Positions 11,175 through 22,301 of a stretch of DNA of 64,000 bases are shown here, piece by piece. Below the pieces are notes generated by a model. That model was given only the letters and a program-made list of their open reading frames with translations. It did no database searches and was not told the DNA's origin. The stretch is taken from positions 21,827,073 to 21,891,072 of the forward strand of contig OW203767.1 in the NCBI GenBank assembly GCA_934045905.1, in the 5' to 3' direction. Source of the stretch: Leuctra nigra (Eukaryota; Arthropoda; Insecta; Plecoptera; Leuctridae). Numbering within the stretch: the first letter of the stretch is position 1; each line of letters starts with the position of its first letter. The translations under genes were made by a program, and so were the position numbers.

Positions 11175-12435
11175 TGATGTTTGGTGGTAAGTGATTAATC
11201 AATATGCCAACCAAAACTTGTTCCGTCATATTGACCAATTCTGTCACATATTTTGCCTTGTTGATAATCCGATTGACATAGGTCACCATGTTTAGGTTCG
11301 AACTAATTTTGTATTCTCCAGCATAGATTGATCTAATGAGCTGATGCTGTACAGTTTGCGACCAATATTTCTCTTTAAAAGCCTCTTCAAATTTATCAAT
11401 ATTCTCAACGGGATTATTTACATACCAGTCTGCTGCTTTTCCATGTAAACACTTGACAATGATTCCCAGCTTCTGATTGTTATTCACATTGAATGTTGAA
11501 AAACGCTCTTTGATTAGCTTCAAAAATTGCATTGCGTTTATTGGGCAACTCTCTTCCCCATTAAATCTTATTGCCTCTTGTATCAGCGACTCAGTACAAT
11601 GTTTTGCAAATTGCAACTCGTTATTTGCGTGACAGATGACATTTGATGTTGTTCCAGTCTTCTTTGCATTTTCATCTAATTTCTTACTTACGTCCTCTAT
11701 TTTCTCCTTCATAGCTGAAATGCTTTCATTCTTCTCTTTATCCTTTCTTTCAAATCGCGAGCTTAATGAAAATATCTCCAGGCTGAGTTTCTTGTCACGC
11801 TCATCGATCTCAGTGTTTATCTTTACCAATCCGGTATTTACTTTTTCCTCAACACTGCTCGTCTGTGCTCCGATTGATTCTACGTAAGACTTAATGACCT
11901 CCAACTCTGTGTCGACTTTATCATTTACTTGTTGTACTCTTTCCTCTACATTTGTGACCCTAGTTTCAACCTTTTTCAATCCAGCTTCAAATTTACTCGC
12001 GATCTCCCTGAATTCATTTTTAGTTTCTAATAGCAACTCCCGTATTTCCTTTCCTCTCTCTTCGTCTTTCTTATCCCTTTCTTCTTTTTCCTTCTGTTTT
12101 TCTAGTTTCCTATTCATTTCCTTGATAGTTTCTTTCTCTTGTTGTTCTCGCTTTTCCTTTTCTCTTGCTTCCCTTTCCTTCATTAGGAATTCCATAATTG
12201 AACTATTGAATTCTTTCTCACCGAATTGTGAATATATACTGTCAGCTCTGGCTTCTTTTTGTCTCTCTTCAAAGATTGGCATTTCAACATGAGGTAGCGA
12301 GTCATCGTGTTCGTCCTCCCCTATCACCTGGCTCCTAGTTACCTCGAGTTCACTAACCACTGACTGGTCCCCCGCCCCCTCTACAGTCTCATCTAAATCT
12401 ACAGTTGACGCTAAACTTGCATCTCGATCTGCCAT
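11119..12435 (-). CDS. Gag-like protein, interrupted at its 3' end
   Basis: A 438-codon ORF starting about 205 bp after the primer site. Residues 1-90 are acidic. Residues ~90-150 are a very charged, Glu/Lys-rich helix, followed by predicted coiled coil to ~265. Residues ~285-420 look like a retrotransposon capsid (gag) domain, with a hydrophobic helix pattern and the motif GKAADWY followed by an F-x3-F-x2-KYWS stretch. It would build the particle that packages the RNA. The last ~17 codons are not gag-derived: they are read from the arm of the palindrome at 11014-11174, which ends the frame. No protease or pol frame follows. The ATG at 12435 is chosen as the first in-frame start after the leader. 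Confidence 0.8.
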   Translation of the reverse strand: MADRDASLASTVDLDETVEGAGDQSVVSELEVTRSQVIGEDEHDDSLPHVEMPIFEERQKEARADSIYSQFGEKEFNSSIMEFLMKEREAREKEKREQQEKETIKEMNRKLEKQKEKEERDKKDEERGKEIRELLLETKNEFREIASKFEAGLKKVETRVTNVEERVQQVNDKVDTELEVIKSYVESIGAQTSSVEEKVNTGLVKINTEIDERDKKLSLEIFSLSSRFERKDKEKNESISAMKEKIEDVSKKLDENAKKTGTTSNVICHANNELQFAKHCTESLIQEAIRFNGEESCPINAMQFLKLIKERFSTFNVNNNQKLGIIVKCLHGKAADWYVNNPVENIDKFEEAFKEKYWSQTVQHQLIRSIYAGEYKISSNLNMVTYVNRIINKAKYVTELVNMTEQVLVGILINHLPPNIRRPILEFSCFETMCGFIV

Positions 12436-12639
12436 CGTAACAGATGTAATGAACTAACATGCACAAATCTACAGTTGGCTTTATCTTTACGTTAACGGGT
12501 TGATTCTATGTAAAATTTCCAAATACATGAAAATTTTACGCAATGCCTGTGTCCACAAGTTTCAGAACAACTGAGTAACTCTTTCACAATCAAGAAAACA
12601 ATTATTTCTTTCAAAACAATTGCTCCCAGGAATGTTATT

Positions 12640-12662
12640 CGAGCCCCACACGTTGAGCGCCA
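12640..12662 (-). other. Primer binding site, tRNA-Lys-like
   Basis: Reading the minus strand, one base after the LTR end comes TGGCGCTCAACGTGTGGGGC. This closely matches the tRNA-Lys(1,2)-type primer site TGGCGCCCAACGTGGGGC, with one substitution and a small insertion. The + strand therefore resembles the 3' end of a tRNA-Lys. It fixes the element's orientation. Confidence 0.75.
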
Positions 12663-12724
12663 CTGAAACCTGCGGGATTTGGCTCAGAGGGTAGAACACA
12701 AAGAATCAGCAATATTATAATTTG

Positions 12725-12730
12725 TTTATT
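12725..12730 (-). terminator. LTR polyadenylation signal AATAAA
   Basis: AATAAA on the minus strand, about 60 nt before the LTR end and downstream of the inferred start site. The functional copy is the one in the 3' LTR (8382-8387). The position implies an R region of several hundred bases. Confidence 0.5.
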
Positions 12731-13196
12731 ACAGAGAAAATAAATGTTCATTGATGTGAAAAGAGCAATCAAAAATTATGAAACAATATTACGTTCGATA
12801 CGTCGGCAGTAGTGATGATGTCGTCTGGTTTGTTTACTTCCGCGTAAACAAGTGGATGGCGTTGACTCTTGCGTAGTGTGTCCCGTGAACTCCAGTCCAC
12901 CAGCAGAATGAAATGACTGGATATGTCACCTCCTTCAGCTGCGATGCGATGATGTCGTCTAATAACCCCTTGGTTACCAGGACGTCCAGCAGTCCGTGCA
13001 CAAGGAGTGACCTCCTCGAGCAGTTGGATCAAGTTGGCTCAGGCTGATGACGTTCGTGGCTGCAGACTCGTCGGTTTCTCCCGGAGTTGCAATTCACTTC
13101 GATCACATCGGCACTGTCTCGCTGAAATTATACTATGTTGCGTGCACAAGGCTTCACGGTTCGCGAGGCAGGTCTCACTGCTCTGAGAAAACTCCG

Positions 13197-13232
13197 ACTG
13201 ATGATGTTTGGCTGGTAGCCTGACGTTTTATA
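13197..13232 (-). promoter_or_regulatory. LTR core promoter: TATA box and TCAGT initiator
   Basis: On the minus strand TATAAAA (13232-13226) is followed by TCAGT, whose A lies at 13199, 33 nt after the first T of TATAAAA. This is the classic arthropod spacing and initiator consensus. The identical pair occurs in the other LTR (TATAAAA at 8889-8883, initiator A at 8856). The element transcript is inferred to start at 13199. Confidence 0.75.
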
Positions 13233-13748
13233 CCCTCTGACATCGTTTTCCCTCCAAAGAATCTGATTGGTTGGTTTCGTACACGTGGTAGCTAATTTTA
13301 GACATTCTGTCATTTCTAAAGCCCGCGAAACGACTTTATTTCTGCACGTAGGCCCATGCTTTTCTTGGAATCACTGAAAACTAGTCTGGCTGACTGGTTT
13401 TGTAGCGTTATCACAATGACTGGTTCACTTGTTATTACGTGGTGACATCACAATTTAGGTAAGGTCACATACTTTTTATATGGATTCACTCACTTTCTTG
13501 ATATAATTGCACATTGTTGAACTTATTTGATTGCTCGTTATATTTTTGTCTATATTTTGATTGCTGTTGAATTTTAAGATTGTAAGTTTACATAATGATT
13601 CTAATTAATTACTTTGTGTTCAGTTAACCTTGACTCTAAGAATGCCATGCTACAAGCTTGTTCATTCTTTAAACCTATTTCAAGCAAACATTATTATTTT
13701 TTTTTAAAGTTAATTTTCTAACCTAGATAGGCCAACTTGTTACAGCAC

Positions 13749-14850
13749 ATATACGATATTCCAAATTAAATATATACCTAGCCATGATATAAGAACAAGT
13801 CCCAAAACCCATTTACTTCTTAAAAACCTATGGACCAAATAAAAAAATAAAAAAATAAAACATTCTTAATTATTTTAATCTCCTTATAAATCCCCAACAA
13901 TCTCCTTCATCTTTGCCTCCTCGGGTTAACCACCAATCCAACTAGTGTAACTTTGCCCACCACCCGCAGTCATCCTGACAATACTTATCATGTAGTCAAG
14001 TGACAAATTTGATGTCCCCCTTTATCAAACACCTAACACTCTCCCCCCCCCCTCTGACCCCCCCCCCCCCCGCTTGTTATTAATCGTTGGATGCTTACAC
14101 ATCCTCGCTTCCAACACTTATGCCTCAGGAGGAAGAAGAAGATGAATAATTTAGCACTTTTCTTACCTCCAATTGGTTGAGCAATTTATATTTACATGTT
14201 AATTCTATTGCCCTGGCATAGCTAGAGATGTATCATTTGACTAGAGTGGTATTTTTTTTTTCTCACTGTCTCTTTCTTGCCTGAAAAGAATTATATTTCT
14301 GTGTGCGTGTTTTTTTTTTATCAAGCCTGTAGCATTATATTGCCTATAATGACTTCTATTTCTATGATATACTGATGTCGTTTACTTACCGGATTGAATT
14401 TCTACCAAAGTTACGAGCACAACATTTTTTAAGTGCTCATGTTGATAAGTTGTTGTGGGTTTTTGTCCAGATATTTCGTCTTCCTAAGACTAGGATTTGA
14501 CTAACCATGTAAATTTAAGTTATAACAGAAGCATGATGATATAATAAACTAGACTACCCAATTATGGCTTGTTAGCTTTCATTAATTTGAATTTATTTAG
14601 CTCTTCAAAATATTTAATTTTTCCATTTTCAATTATCGTTTGCTAACAGAAAAATATGTACTTTACACATTTTCAGACTGTCGTCCATTTTCTTACTCAA
14701 AACAGATTCTAACAAATAGTTTCATGTTTTTATATATCAAGTTCACATCTGCAAAGAACTTGGTTCGAATCCCACCTCAAGTCTTCTCAGAACAAGAGAA
14801 ATGCAAGATAATTCATTCAACCTTCTTGCAAGTTCAAACCATTCTATACT
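13749..14850. other. AT-rich stretch with C-runs
   Basis: No gene seen. Two runs of C (about 10 and 14) separated by 'tctga' lie at 14043-14071. An A-rich (AAAAAAT)n stretch is near 13839-13860. A tRNA B-box-like word 'ggttcgaatccc' occurs near 14763. Confidence 0.5.
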
Positions 14851-14851
14851 C

Positions 14852-14908
14852 CACGTGCAGTCACGTGTAAGTCTCGCACGTGTCACATGGTTACATGGTT
14901 ACATGGTT
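14852..14908. promoter_or_regulatory. Cluster of three CACGTG E-boxes plus an 8-bp triplet repeat
   Basis: CACGTG occurs at 14852, 14862 and 14877, within 31 bp, followed directly by three tandem copies of 'acatggtt' (14885-14908) and 'accaaggcgaca'. In an AT-rich region this density is unlikely by chance. CACGTG is bound by bHLH-ZIP or bHLH-PAS factors (Myc/Max, Clock/Cycle types). Which factor binds here, if any, is inference. Confidence 0.35.
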
Positions 14909-15159
14909 ACCAAGGCGACACGGTATTCAATCAACGACGAATTAAACCATAGATTAACACCGTCATAAACTTGTTCTTTCTTCCACTTTTACTCATACCA
15001 TTAATATTTCTTAGCAATTCTTTTAACAACCTCACGCGATTCATACCCTATAGAAAATCAACTATAATATTTTTCTATTCAATTACTTTATAAGCCAATT
15101 ACAACTCCAAATAAAAGCATGCACACTACGTGTTTAGAATCTTTGAAAATAATTTGAAA

Positions 15160-15385
15160 TATTGATAATCCCGCGTTTTTGGCCCCCCGTCGCCCCTGAT
15201 TGGACAGATGCCATGTCTCATCGACCAATCACGTCACGCCGACGGCAGCGCTGCACAGCGGGAGAACATTGCAATACTAATAGCACCGGTTCTATGGATA
15301 AATCAGAGATAAATTATCGTCGGAAGATTGCTAATGACCGGTAATTATCTTAGCTCGAACGATAGCTATGAACAGGAGATCGGGC
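15160..15385. promoter_or_regulatory. GC-rich island, candidate cis-regulatory module
   Basis: A CpG-containing island in AT-rich DNA. It holds a GATTGG (15198) and a CCAATC (15225), i.e. CCAAT boxes on both strands, an 'acgtcacg' CRE-like word (15231), two Grainyhead-like ACCGGTT/ACCGGTA words (15285, 15337) and GATA-type words around them. A 60-codon frame crosses it but has no domain. It could be an enhancer or a distal promoter. Confidence 0.3.
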
Positions 15386-17330
15386 TCTCTTTAAAGTGGG
15401 TTTTAATATCTATCATTATTGACTAAGTGATGCTGATTCCATGTGCGTCTTTAAAATATGGCAACAATGAAGTATGGACTATTTTAAATTGATTTTAGTT
15501 ACGTGATGGATTCTTGGTATTATAGTAATGTGAATAAAGTGAATGACGTATAACTCATTATTAGACATGAGAGCATTGATATTGAGCGACAATGAATCAG
15601 ATTTTCATTGATAAAGAAATAATATTAGTAATTTGTGGGTAAATTAAACCCACAAAAAACATTAAAAATCACTCTGATCAATGTTAAAAAAATCATAAAT
15701 CCAAAAATGTACAGTAACGTGTAAAATACGTATCAATATCGTGTAATATATTGTTTGAAAAACAAGACTTTTAAAATTTCTTGATATTGATTCAAAATCA
15801 AAATTCATTATCACAAGAAAAATCATTTTTTAACTCGGATATTTAAATGTATTTCTCCAGGGTAAAAATAAAAATGTATAAATATACCTAATGACACAGC
15901 TAAAAAAAATTGTCAATGCCGTAATTAATATATTAAAACAAATTAAAAAAAACTTGACTTCCGTTCAAAAAACTAACGTCATCGCAAAAGTGTTCAAACA
16001 ACAGCAATGTTGTCTGTTAGGCCTCTTGTCTCGGGGGCAAAGAGTCAGAACTGATTGAAATGTCCCCTCTGAGTAACAAAGGCAAAGTATACAGTAACAA
16101 ACAAGACGTTACCTATATAGAATGAACCCGTGAATTAAAGATGAGCTGGATTGAGAAATGATTCTCATTATGCGCACACAGTCTCTGACAATGACAAATC
16201 CTTCAGACACGCTGCTTGAATACAACACAAAATATAATATATGATCCTTACAGACCTCGGCGTTTTACAAGACCAAGAACCTAACCGATGCTAAGTATTT
16301 ATTTTCATAGTTTATTTGTACGGATATCGCTGTTATAAAGCGATAAGCACGATTTACAGATCAAATTAGCGAAGTTATTCTTGATAATAATAAGTTACTT
16401 TCGTGGGAATTAATATTGTTGATCGGAAGAGGATTTGGTTCTTATTCATTGATTCGTTTTTAAATGTGTCAGATTTAGGTAATTACTTGCTTTTTTATTG
16501 TGACAAATCGCACCTGTTGGATTTCACGAGGATTTAAAAAAAGTTTTCATACTTGATTTTAACCTGCGAAAGATGATTGAACTTGGATAAGCCAGGATTT
16601 ACTGAAATTCAATTGCAAACTTGAATAATGTATTAGAAATTCGTGCTAAAATATTCACCTTCGAAATATAATAAATCTCGTAATTCCCGCAGATGCAGGA
16701 ATTTCTTTATACTTTTCTTGATCTGGACTCTAATAAAAATTAAACGTGAAGAATTTGTTATTTTAACCACATTTACCAAATTTAAGAGTGTCAATTTCTC
16801 CAAACGTGCATTGATCATACTACAAGATAAAAATTAACCTAGTGCAGAATTACTTGAATCACTATTGAACAAATTAAAACATACAACAAAGCAATTGCGT
16901 GAAAACAATATAAGTGGATATAATAATATATTGTTGAATAAAGACTTGATATTATGTCTTGATTCGGAAAATTGATCTGGGTAATTAATTAAAAAAGCAA
17001 TGCCGATCAAAAATGGAAATTAAAGAAAATCAAAATTTTATTGGAGGTTTTTGATGTGAGTTACTAATGTTATAGATATTAAAAAATAAAAACAATGTTA
17101 ATTAGGTAAAAGTTCTTCATTAATTTTGTATTTAAACCCATTTAATTTATATTTCTCATGAACCCGATGATCAACGGAACACGTCGTCCAAAACCCCGTT
17201 CACAATAAACAAAACACAACGTATCAATATTATTCTAAAAAACCAAAATTATTACACCTATCTCCGCAGACTCTTCGCAACATCTCTTATTTATTTAGCA
17301 TTTCTCTCATCTCCAGCACGCAGCATTCGA
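15386..17330. other. AT-rich non-coding stretch
   Basis: No supportable gene or element. Overlapping 61- and 64-codon frames on opposite strands (16633-16837) have no domains. The sequence 'gtctgttaggcctcttgtctcggggg' near 16013 is a small GC patch of unknown nature. Confidence 0.5.
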
Positions 17331-17470
17331 CAAACACAATGTTTCAATCCACGATCAGCGCCGATGTCGTAAAGATCGATTTAATTGATCCAAGAGCCCG
17401 ATGTAAACACCCGGATTCTTTACGAGCAATTATCTTACGCGTTACAACACACAAGATGCGGGAGAAACAG
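17330..17470. promoter_or_regulatory. Island with homeodomain and forkhead-like words
   Basis: It contains 'gatcgatttaattgatc' (17374-17390, an imperfect palindrome with a homeodomain core), the forkhead consensus TGTAAACA (17402-17409) and a 'tttacga...caattatc' stretch. The block is of higher complexity and GC than its neighbours. It is a candidate developmental enhancer by motif content only. Confidence 0.3.
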
Positions 17471-17854
17471 AAAAATAATAATTGTTATCTAGAAACAAAT
17501 TTATGATCAAGAGTAAAGAGGAAACACGCCGTGGTAATGAAAAAGCCTGTCATTTTGATGCCCATAGTCATGAGAGTAATTGGAGAGATGAATGCTAGAA
17601 TAAGCGATGAAGAATACACGGAGAGTTCAATGCAAGTGTAGGCAAGGAAAGTTTCATAGACGTTTTATTTCAAGTCATAAACCGTCCCTTAGCTATATTT
17701 AGTGCTATATAAATCAAGTTTATTGATTGATCTAATAGACAGGTTCGAAAGAGTCAATTGATTGATGCGAATTATAGGAAAGATGAACCTAAAGGTGCAG
17801 TGAGTTAAAATTGGATTTGTCTCATTGGTGTGCAATTTCTTATTTTGACAAATT

Positions 17855-18015
17855 ATTATGATGACGATTGGAAGGTAGGAAGGAGGTGGTCGTGGCCGGT
17901 AAGATTCCCAGGTTTTGCCTCTTGACTGAGGGAATTCACACAATTAATCTCAGTCAGGAAGGACGGGGGCGGGAATCGAACTCAAACCTCCAGCCCCTGA
18001 GCCAACTTGGTCCAT
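17855..18015 (-). repeat. tRNA-derived SINE copy (SINE-1), minus strand
   Basis: On the minus strand it reads a tRNA-like 'gctcaggggctggaggtttg' followed by 'agttcgattcccgcccccg', then 'ccttcctgactgag', 'ccctcagtcaagagg', 'ggccacgaccacctccttcc'. This is the same order as the full copy at 55035-55325. The 3' tail is degraded. Confidence 0.75.
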
Positions 18016-19850
18016 GTGTTTTAAAGTTTAATAAACAATAACTAATTAATCAACAATCGTTTTACCGTTTAACCATATTTTATCTGTTATTTCGAAGTGA
18101 AATAAATTTATAGTAAATAAAAATACTTCAGTTTATGGCTTTCTTGTAAATCAGATTGGGTAACTCCAAATTTTTATAATTATGCTGTAGGGTAATATAT
18201 TATATTCTAAATTATTACATCCAGACCACAGCAAATTGAAACTCTAGTCTGAGATCATATTAAAATGTAAAATTGCAAACGTAATGTGCATTTAACGACT
18301 AAATTGTGGTAAATATCTTATGAATTTCTGTCTCATAAAGATGGCGGTAGTGAAATTTATCCTGATCGCACCTGTACCGTTTTTTTAAGGAACTCATTTT
18401 CTAGAACTCATTCAAGGACAGAGTTAAGTTATAATAAAATCCTCTTGTAATTAAATGTTCCAAAAGCACAATTCACGGATAGGTAAGAAAGAAACAAAAA
18501 AACTTTATTACTCCACTACATAAAATATATGCGGGCCAACATCCTCTCCAGTAGAAGTCGGATAGTTGAAGTCGCATTATCAAAGTGGTAGGAGTTTTTC
18601 TGTACACATGCCACTTTTTCTCAGTCTCTTCTATAGTCAATTATGATATTATTTTAAGTGCTAACGCATTTCTGTGAGAAAGTTTATTGGGTTATATTTG
18701 CCTGCTGTTGTAAATTCATCTGCACTAGGCATAATGAGATTCGCAATTATAATCTTTATTATTTTATTATTTTTAAATTAGATTTATTTTTGTCTATCGT
18801 GCTTACTTTACGACATAAGTATTGAAGCAAATTAAAAAAATAGATATCGCATTTAAATTTATTTTCAGTATAAATTTGTATCTTGGTACATTAAAACTAA
18901 AATACAAACTATGCTCTTGAACTAAATTATTCAAAGCTCTAAGATAATGTTTGTTTATTTCTAACCAATTAAGACTGTTTAAGTTCGAATTGGCACCATT
19001 TTCATGTAAGGGGTGGGGGTGAAACTATATATAGGGTTGGTACAACATAATATATTCGAAGCAGTAAAATAAGTAGGTATTTTTATCCGGGTCCGGGGCT
19101 ACGAGAAATCTGTAATTTTCCTCTAAGCCTCTGGAATTGGATTGAAATTGATTCTGGAAATCTGGAATTGATTGATTTCAAAATTGATTGAAATTTCCAC
19201 AATAGATAATTTTTATTTGTTGAACTTGAAAAATACTGCACTATCATTGTAAAATACTGATTTTTCTCTAATATTTCTCCCATTTAGTAATACATAAGGA
19301 CACATATGTGTCAATTGAAAAACTTTATTTACATTAGTTTCACATCATGCACAAACACATTCTAATAAAATAAGTTACCTATTTTAACATCATTTTACAT
19401 CATTCTATTTTTTCTCATCTGCCCCCCTTAAACATGCCTCCCTGGAATCAACTCTATTTCCATTTGGGATACTTTTAGTTGTTGAATAGAAGCTTGAAAA
19501 GGTGTAACAGGAAATTGGTACCAATCTCTTCTCGCAGTTGAAACCGAGGCTGAAACCACAAACACAACATTGTACGAGCGTTGTTAGAAAAACTATCAGT
19601 CTGTAACACATCTTGTCCCGAGCTATAATTACATAATATTCTGTAGTGCCGTTGCCGGGCGCATGTAATAACTGCAGAGGTGTAATTACAGATAAATGCT
19701 GTAACTTACACGAGTAATCATTCGGGCTGGTGGAGGCGCCAGGAGGCGCCAGGCGTAGGAGGCAGGCTCAAGGAGACTTTTTATTAATAGATAAGTATCG
19801 TTACATTTTGTTATTGTACATTTTAAAATATCATCACAAATAATAATGGC
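18016..19850. other. AT-rich stretch with no convincing gene
   Basis: Nothing supportable. A short GC patch with a direct repeat 'aggaggcgcc' lies near 19725-19752. A minus-strand 68-codon frame at 19405-19611 begins with a hydrophobic, signal-peptide-like segment but has no further support. Confidence 0.45.
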
Positions 19851-19859
19851 AAATACACT

Positions 19860-20190
19860 CTTCATCCGAAATAATTAACATTTGCATTCAAAAATATCAA
19901 ATTGAAAATTCATGTGACATTTTGGAGAGAAAAAAGTGTATATCCACAACAATGGTGAAACCTTTGTTGCCATGGCAATCCTCATGACGACAATGCTACC
20001 TACTGTTTTAAAACAAGATTAGTATAATATTTTAAAATTAAGAGATTTCTATTAATCTTTTTATAACAATTGAAAACAATTCATCCCACAACAAAAGTAA
20101 TTGTTTATCTGTGTTCAGTTCAGGTACATTTCAACTACAATATTGTAACAATATTGAGGAATTGGTAAGTTATGAGACTAAAGACTTCCC
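19860..20190. repeat. Dispersed repeat, copy A (family X)
   Basis: It shares an ordered set of blocks with 22100-23170: 'attttgg', 'ccacaacaatg', 'ctttgttgccatggcaat', 'actgttttaaaacaag', 'cc(a/c)acaacaaaa', 'tttat(c/t)tgtg' and 'tacatttcaactac'. Copy A keeps the uninterrupted 'gttttaaaacaag' junction (20005-20016), which is the empty site for the element at 22302-22833. It includes a perfect X-box-like word at 19966-19979. Confidence 0.7.
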
Positions 20191-21167
20191 TAAGGCGAGC
20201 GTTGGTATGGCATTTTCTCTGTTTGTTTTTTGTGTTTTTGTAGTATCTGAAAATGTATACACACACAAATCTCGTAGAGCTGTCTCGGGTTTAAATTTGA
20301 GCGAAATCTCTCAAGTTGAATAGTGATAATGGTCCGTTTGTCATCAAATTCAAATGTTGTATTATCATTGAAACCAACGTTATCGATCGCGACCTTCAAA
20401 AGTTGTTCACATTGTATTGACATTTTGGGCTTGTTTTGAAATATTTTTAAAATTTGTTTCATTGAGAAAGAAATATTTACTGCTACTTGATGCATTTGAT
20501 TTGGTTGGGATTTTTATGCTTATTTTAAAGATGTTGTGTATTTTTTACGCTTCAACTTTGGGGATTCTATCCGAAGGTAAAATTGTAAAATTATGAGATC
20601 TCCATTTATTTTATTCCCAAGTCCTCGTTAAAATTAATTAATTAATTAATCTAGAGATCAAGATTATTTATCTGGGCACACGATGATACAATTATTTATG
20701 TGTGTGTTTTTCGCAAACTAATGATTAGCTAACTACATCCGTTTCTTTTATGGTCTTTTAAACCTAATTTTTAATGGCCACTAAATACGTTCTGACCATA
20801 TACTCCTGATCAAATAATTAAAATGGATCCTTAGCTATCTTGATACACAGACCAGTATCAATATCAAAGTAAAATTATTTCTCTCCACACAATTGCTATA
20901 ATAACATATAATTAAATATCCATTGGCCAGTCGTTAAACTCTACTTATCTGCCCTTTTTGCACATCAAAATTACAGTAAAATTACATTATAAATATTGAG
21001 TTTGACAATTTGTGTGCAAAAAGTGCCGAAAGTAGGTATAAGGTATAGGTAAATATATAACATTTTATTGTCAGTAAACATAGCACATAATAGGGCAACA
21101 TATGCATGAAACTATATTTGATAATGACAACATACCTTTTTGTTGAAATACACTATTTAGAATTTTC

Positions 21168-21445
21168 ACACTCAAAAACGTAAATTTTCATTCATAAATA
21201 ATATGTAATTTACATTCAGTTATCATTTTGGCGGGAAAACGTGGTATTCCTTTCGAGTGATGTCATTTTTTATCAACCAACAATGATGTTAGTTTAAAAA
21301 CAAATTAAAACAATTTAAAAACAATTATGTTGCCATGGTTACAATAAAAGATGACATCATACGACAGGAACACTGTTTTCCCGACAAATTGTCTATTGAA
21401 TTTAAATTTCATATTTATGAATGAAAATTTACACTTTCGTGTGTG
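21168..21445. mobile_element. TIR element related to family X, copy C
   Basis: The ends are inverted: 'gtaaattttcattcataaat' on the left and 'atttatgaatgaaaatttac' on the right, with 'cacac(t/a)c' outside. Inside are 'attttggcgggaaaa', 'caacaatg', 'gttgccatggttac' (21329-21342) and 'gatgacatcat', i.e. the same vocabulary as copies A and B. It is a ~278-bp non-autonomous DNA element. Confidence 0.7.
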
Positions 21446-21649
21446 AAAATCAAAATACCTAGGTAGTGTGTTTAACTAGCATAGTATTGTTATTTTGAAA
21501 AACTGTATTTTAACCCCATTAAAAGGATATTCCCTTTTGTGACCTTTAAAAAAAATCTGATTGAATATAAAAAATACCGTCATGTTTCGATTCTACTCGA
21601 TAAACTTGATGCTGGGCTTGTTCTTCATCATCTGATAATCACAACGACT

Positions 21650-21935
21650 CTTGTCACCTTGACAAGTTCACAATATCCCCTCCCCCGGTCTCGAAGCGGC
21701 GACATCTGGCAGTCGGAGATCAGGTGTATCAGAGAGCAGGTATCAGATGATCGGGGGATAATCGACGTATCGGCTATCAAGTCGATCAGCCGAGCGACGC
21801 AAGATCACTGAGACAAAACAGCCGAGTGATCGGGCTACAGACGTGACTCCATGCTCGATCAGGTGTGAGGGATCGAGACAGGAAGCGGGGCTCGAACGCA
21901 GGACCTCGAAATCAGGAGGACGAGTCCTGATCCGT
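21650..21935 (-). other. GC-rich block with a tRNA-like B-box
   Basis: This is a GC-rich segment with many 'gatcag/gatcgg' words. Near 21890 the minus strand reads 'ggtcctgcgttcgagccccg', which matches a Pol III B-box with flanking T-arm complementarity. No complete cloverleaf or A-box was recognised. It may be a second tRNA-derived SINE family or a tRNA relic. Confidence 0.35.
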
Positions 21936-22301
21936 GGGTTGAAAACAAATGGGCTTTAGATTGTTTCAAACTTGAAAATGTGGAACCTTCTGTTTGGCTT
22001 TCTCATTTAACTTGTTTGAAATTTTTTTCTTAAATTTTTTATTTGTCAATTTGTAAATATTAAAAATAATTAAATATTTGTAAATTTTTAATAATGACAA
22101 ATATCAACCGAAAAAAATAACATTTTCATTCATAAATTATCAAATTCAAATTTCATGTAATATTTTGGCGGAAAATTGTGTGACGTATGACTGCCTGGTG
22201 ATATAATTTCTAAGTCCACAACAATGTGTTTTCATGGTGAATACTTTGTTGCCATGGCAATGCTGAGCTCCGTGACGTCAATGCCGATATTGCTGTTTTA
22301 A

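Larger units (their letters stand above)
12664..13744 (-). repeat. 5' LTR of the retrotransposon
   Basis: This is the upstream LTR for the minus-strand element: the primer site and gag leader follow it directly. A TATA box and initiator divide it into about 545 bp of U3 and about 535 bp of R plus U5. The repeat is essentially identical to the 3' copy. Confidence 0.95.
8317..13748 (-). mobile_element. Non-autonomous LTR retrotransposon, gag-only, full length
   Basis: Two 1081-bp direct repeats (8321-9401 and 12664-13744) begin TG and end CA in the + strand reading. They flank a 3262-bp interior and are themselves flanked by the 4-bp target duplication GCAC (8317-8320 and 13745-13748). Orientation is minus: the tRNA-Lys-like primer site abuts the right-hand LTR, and the ORFs read right to left. 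Two gag-like ORFs plus one extra ORF are present, but there is no protease, reverse transcriptase, RNase H or integrase. The element must therefore be mobilised in trans by an autonomous relative, probably of the Ty3/gypsy group (4-bp duplication; assignment tentative). By eye the LTRs differ at a single site (C at 8995, A at 13338), so the insertion is recent. Confidence 0.93.

Noticed and set aside
19405..19611. 68-codon minus frame with a signal-peptide-like start
   Set aside because: There is only a short hydrophobic N-terminus; no cleavage context, domain, splice partner or polyadenylation support.
21870..21930. Candidate tRNA gene (minus strand)
   Set aside because: Only a B-box and part of a T-arm are recognisable; no acceptor stem or anticodon arm could be drawn.
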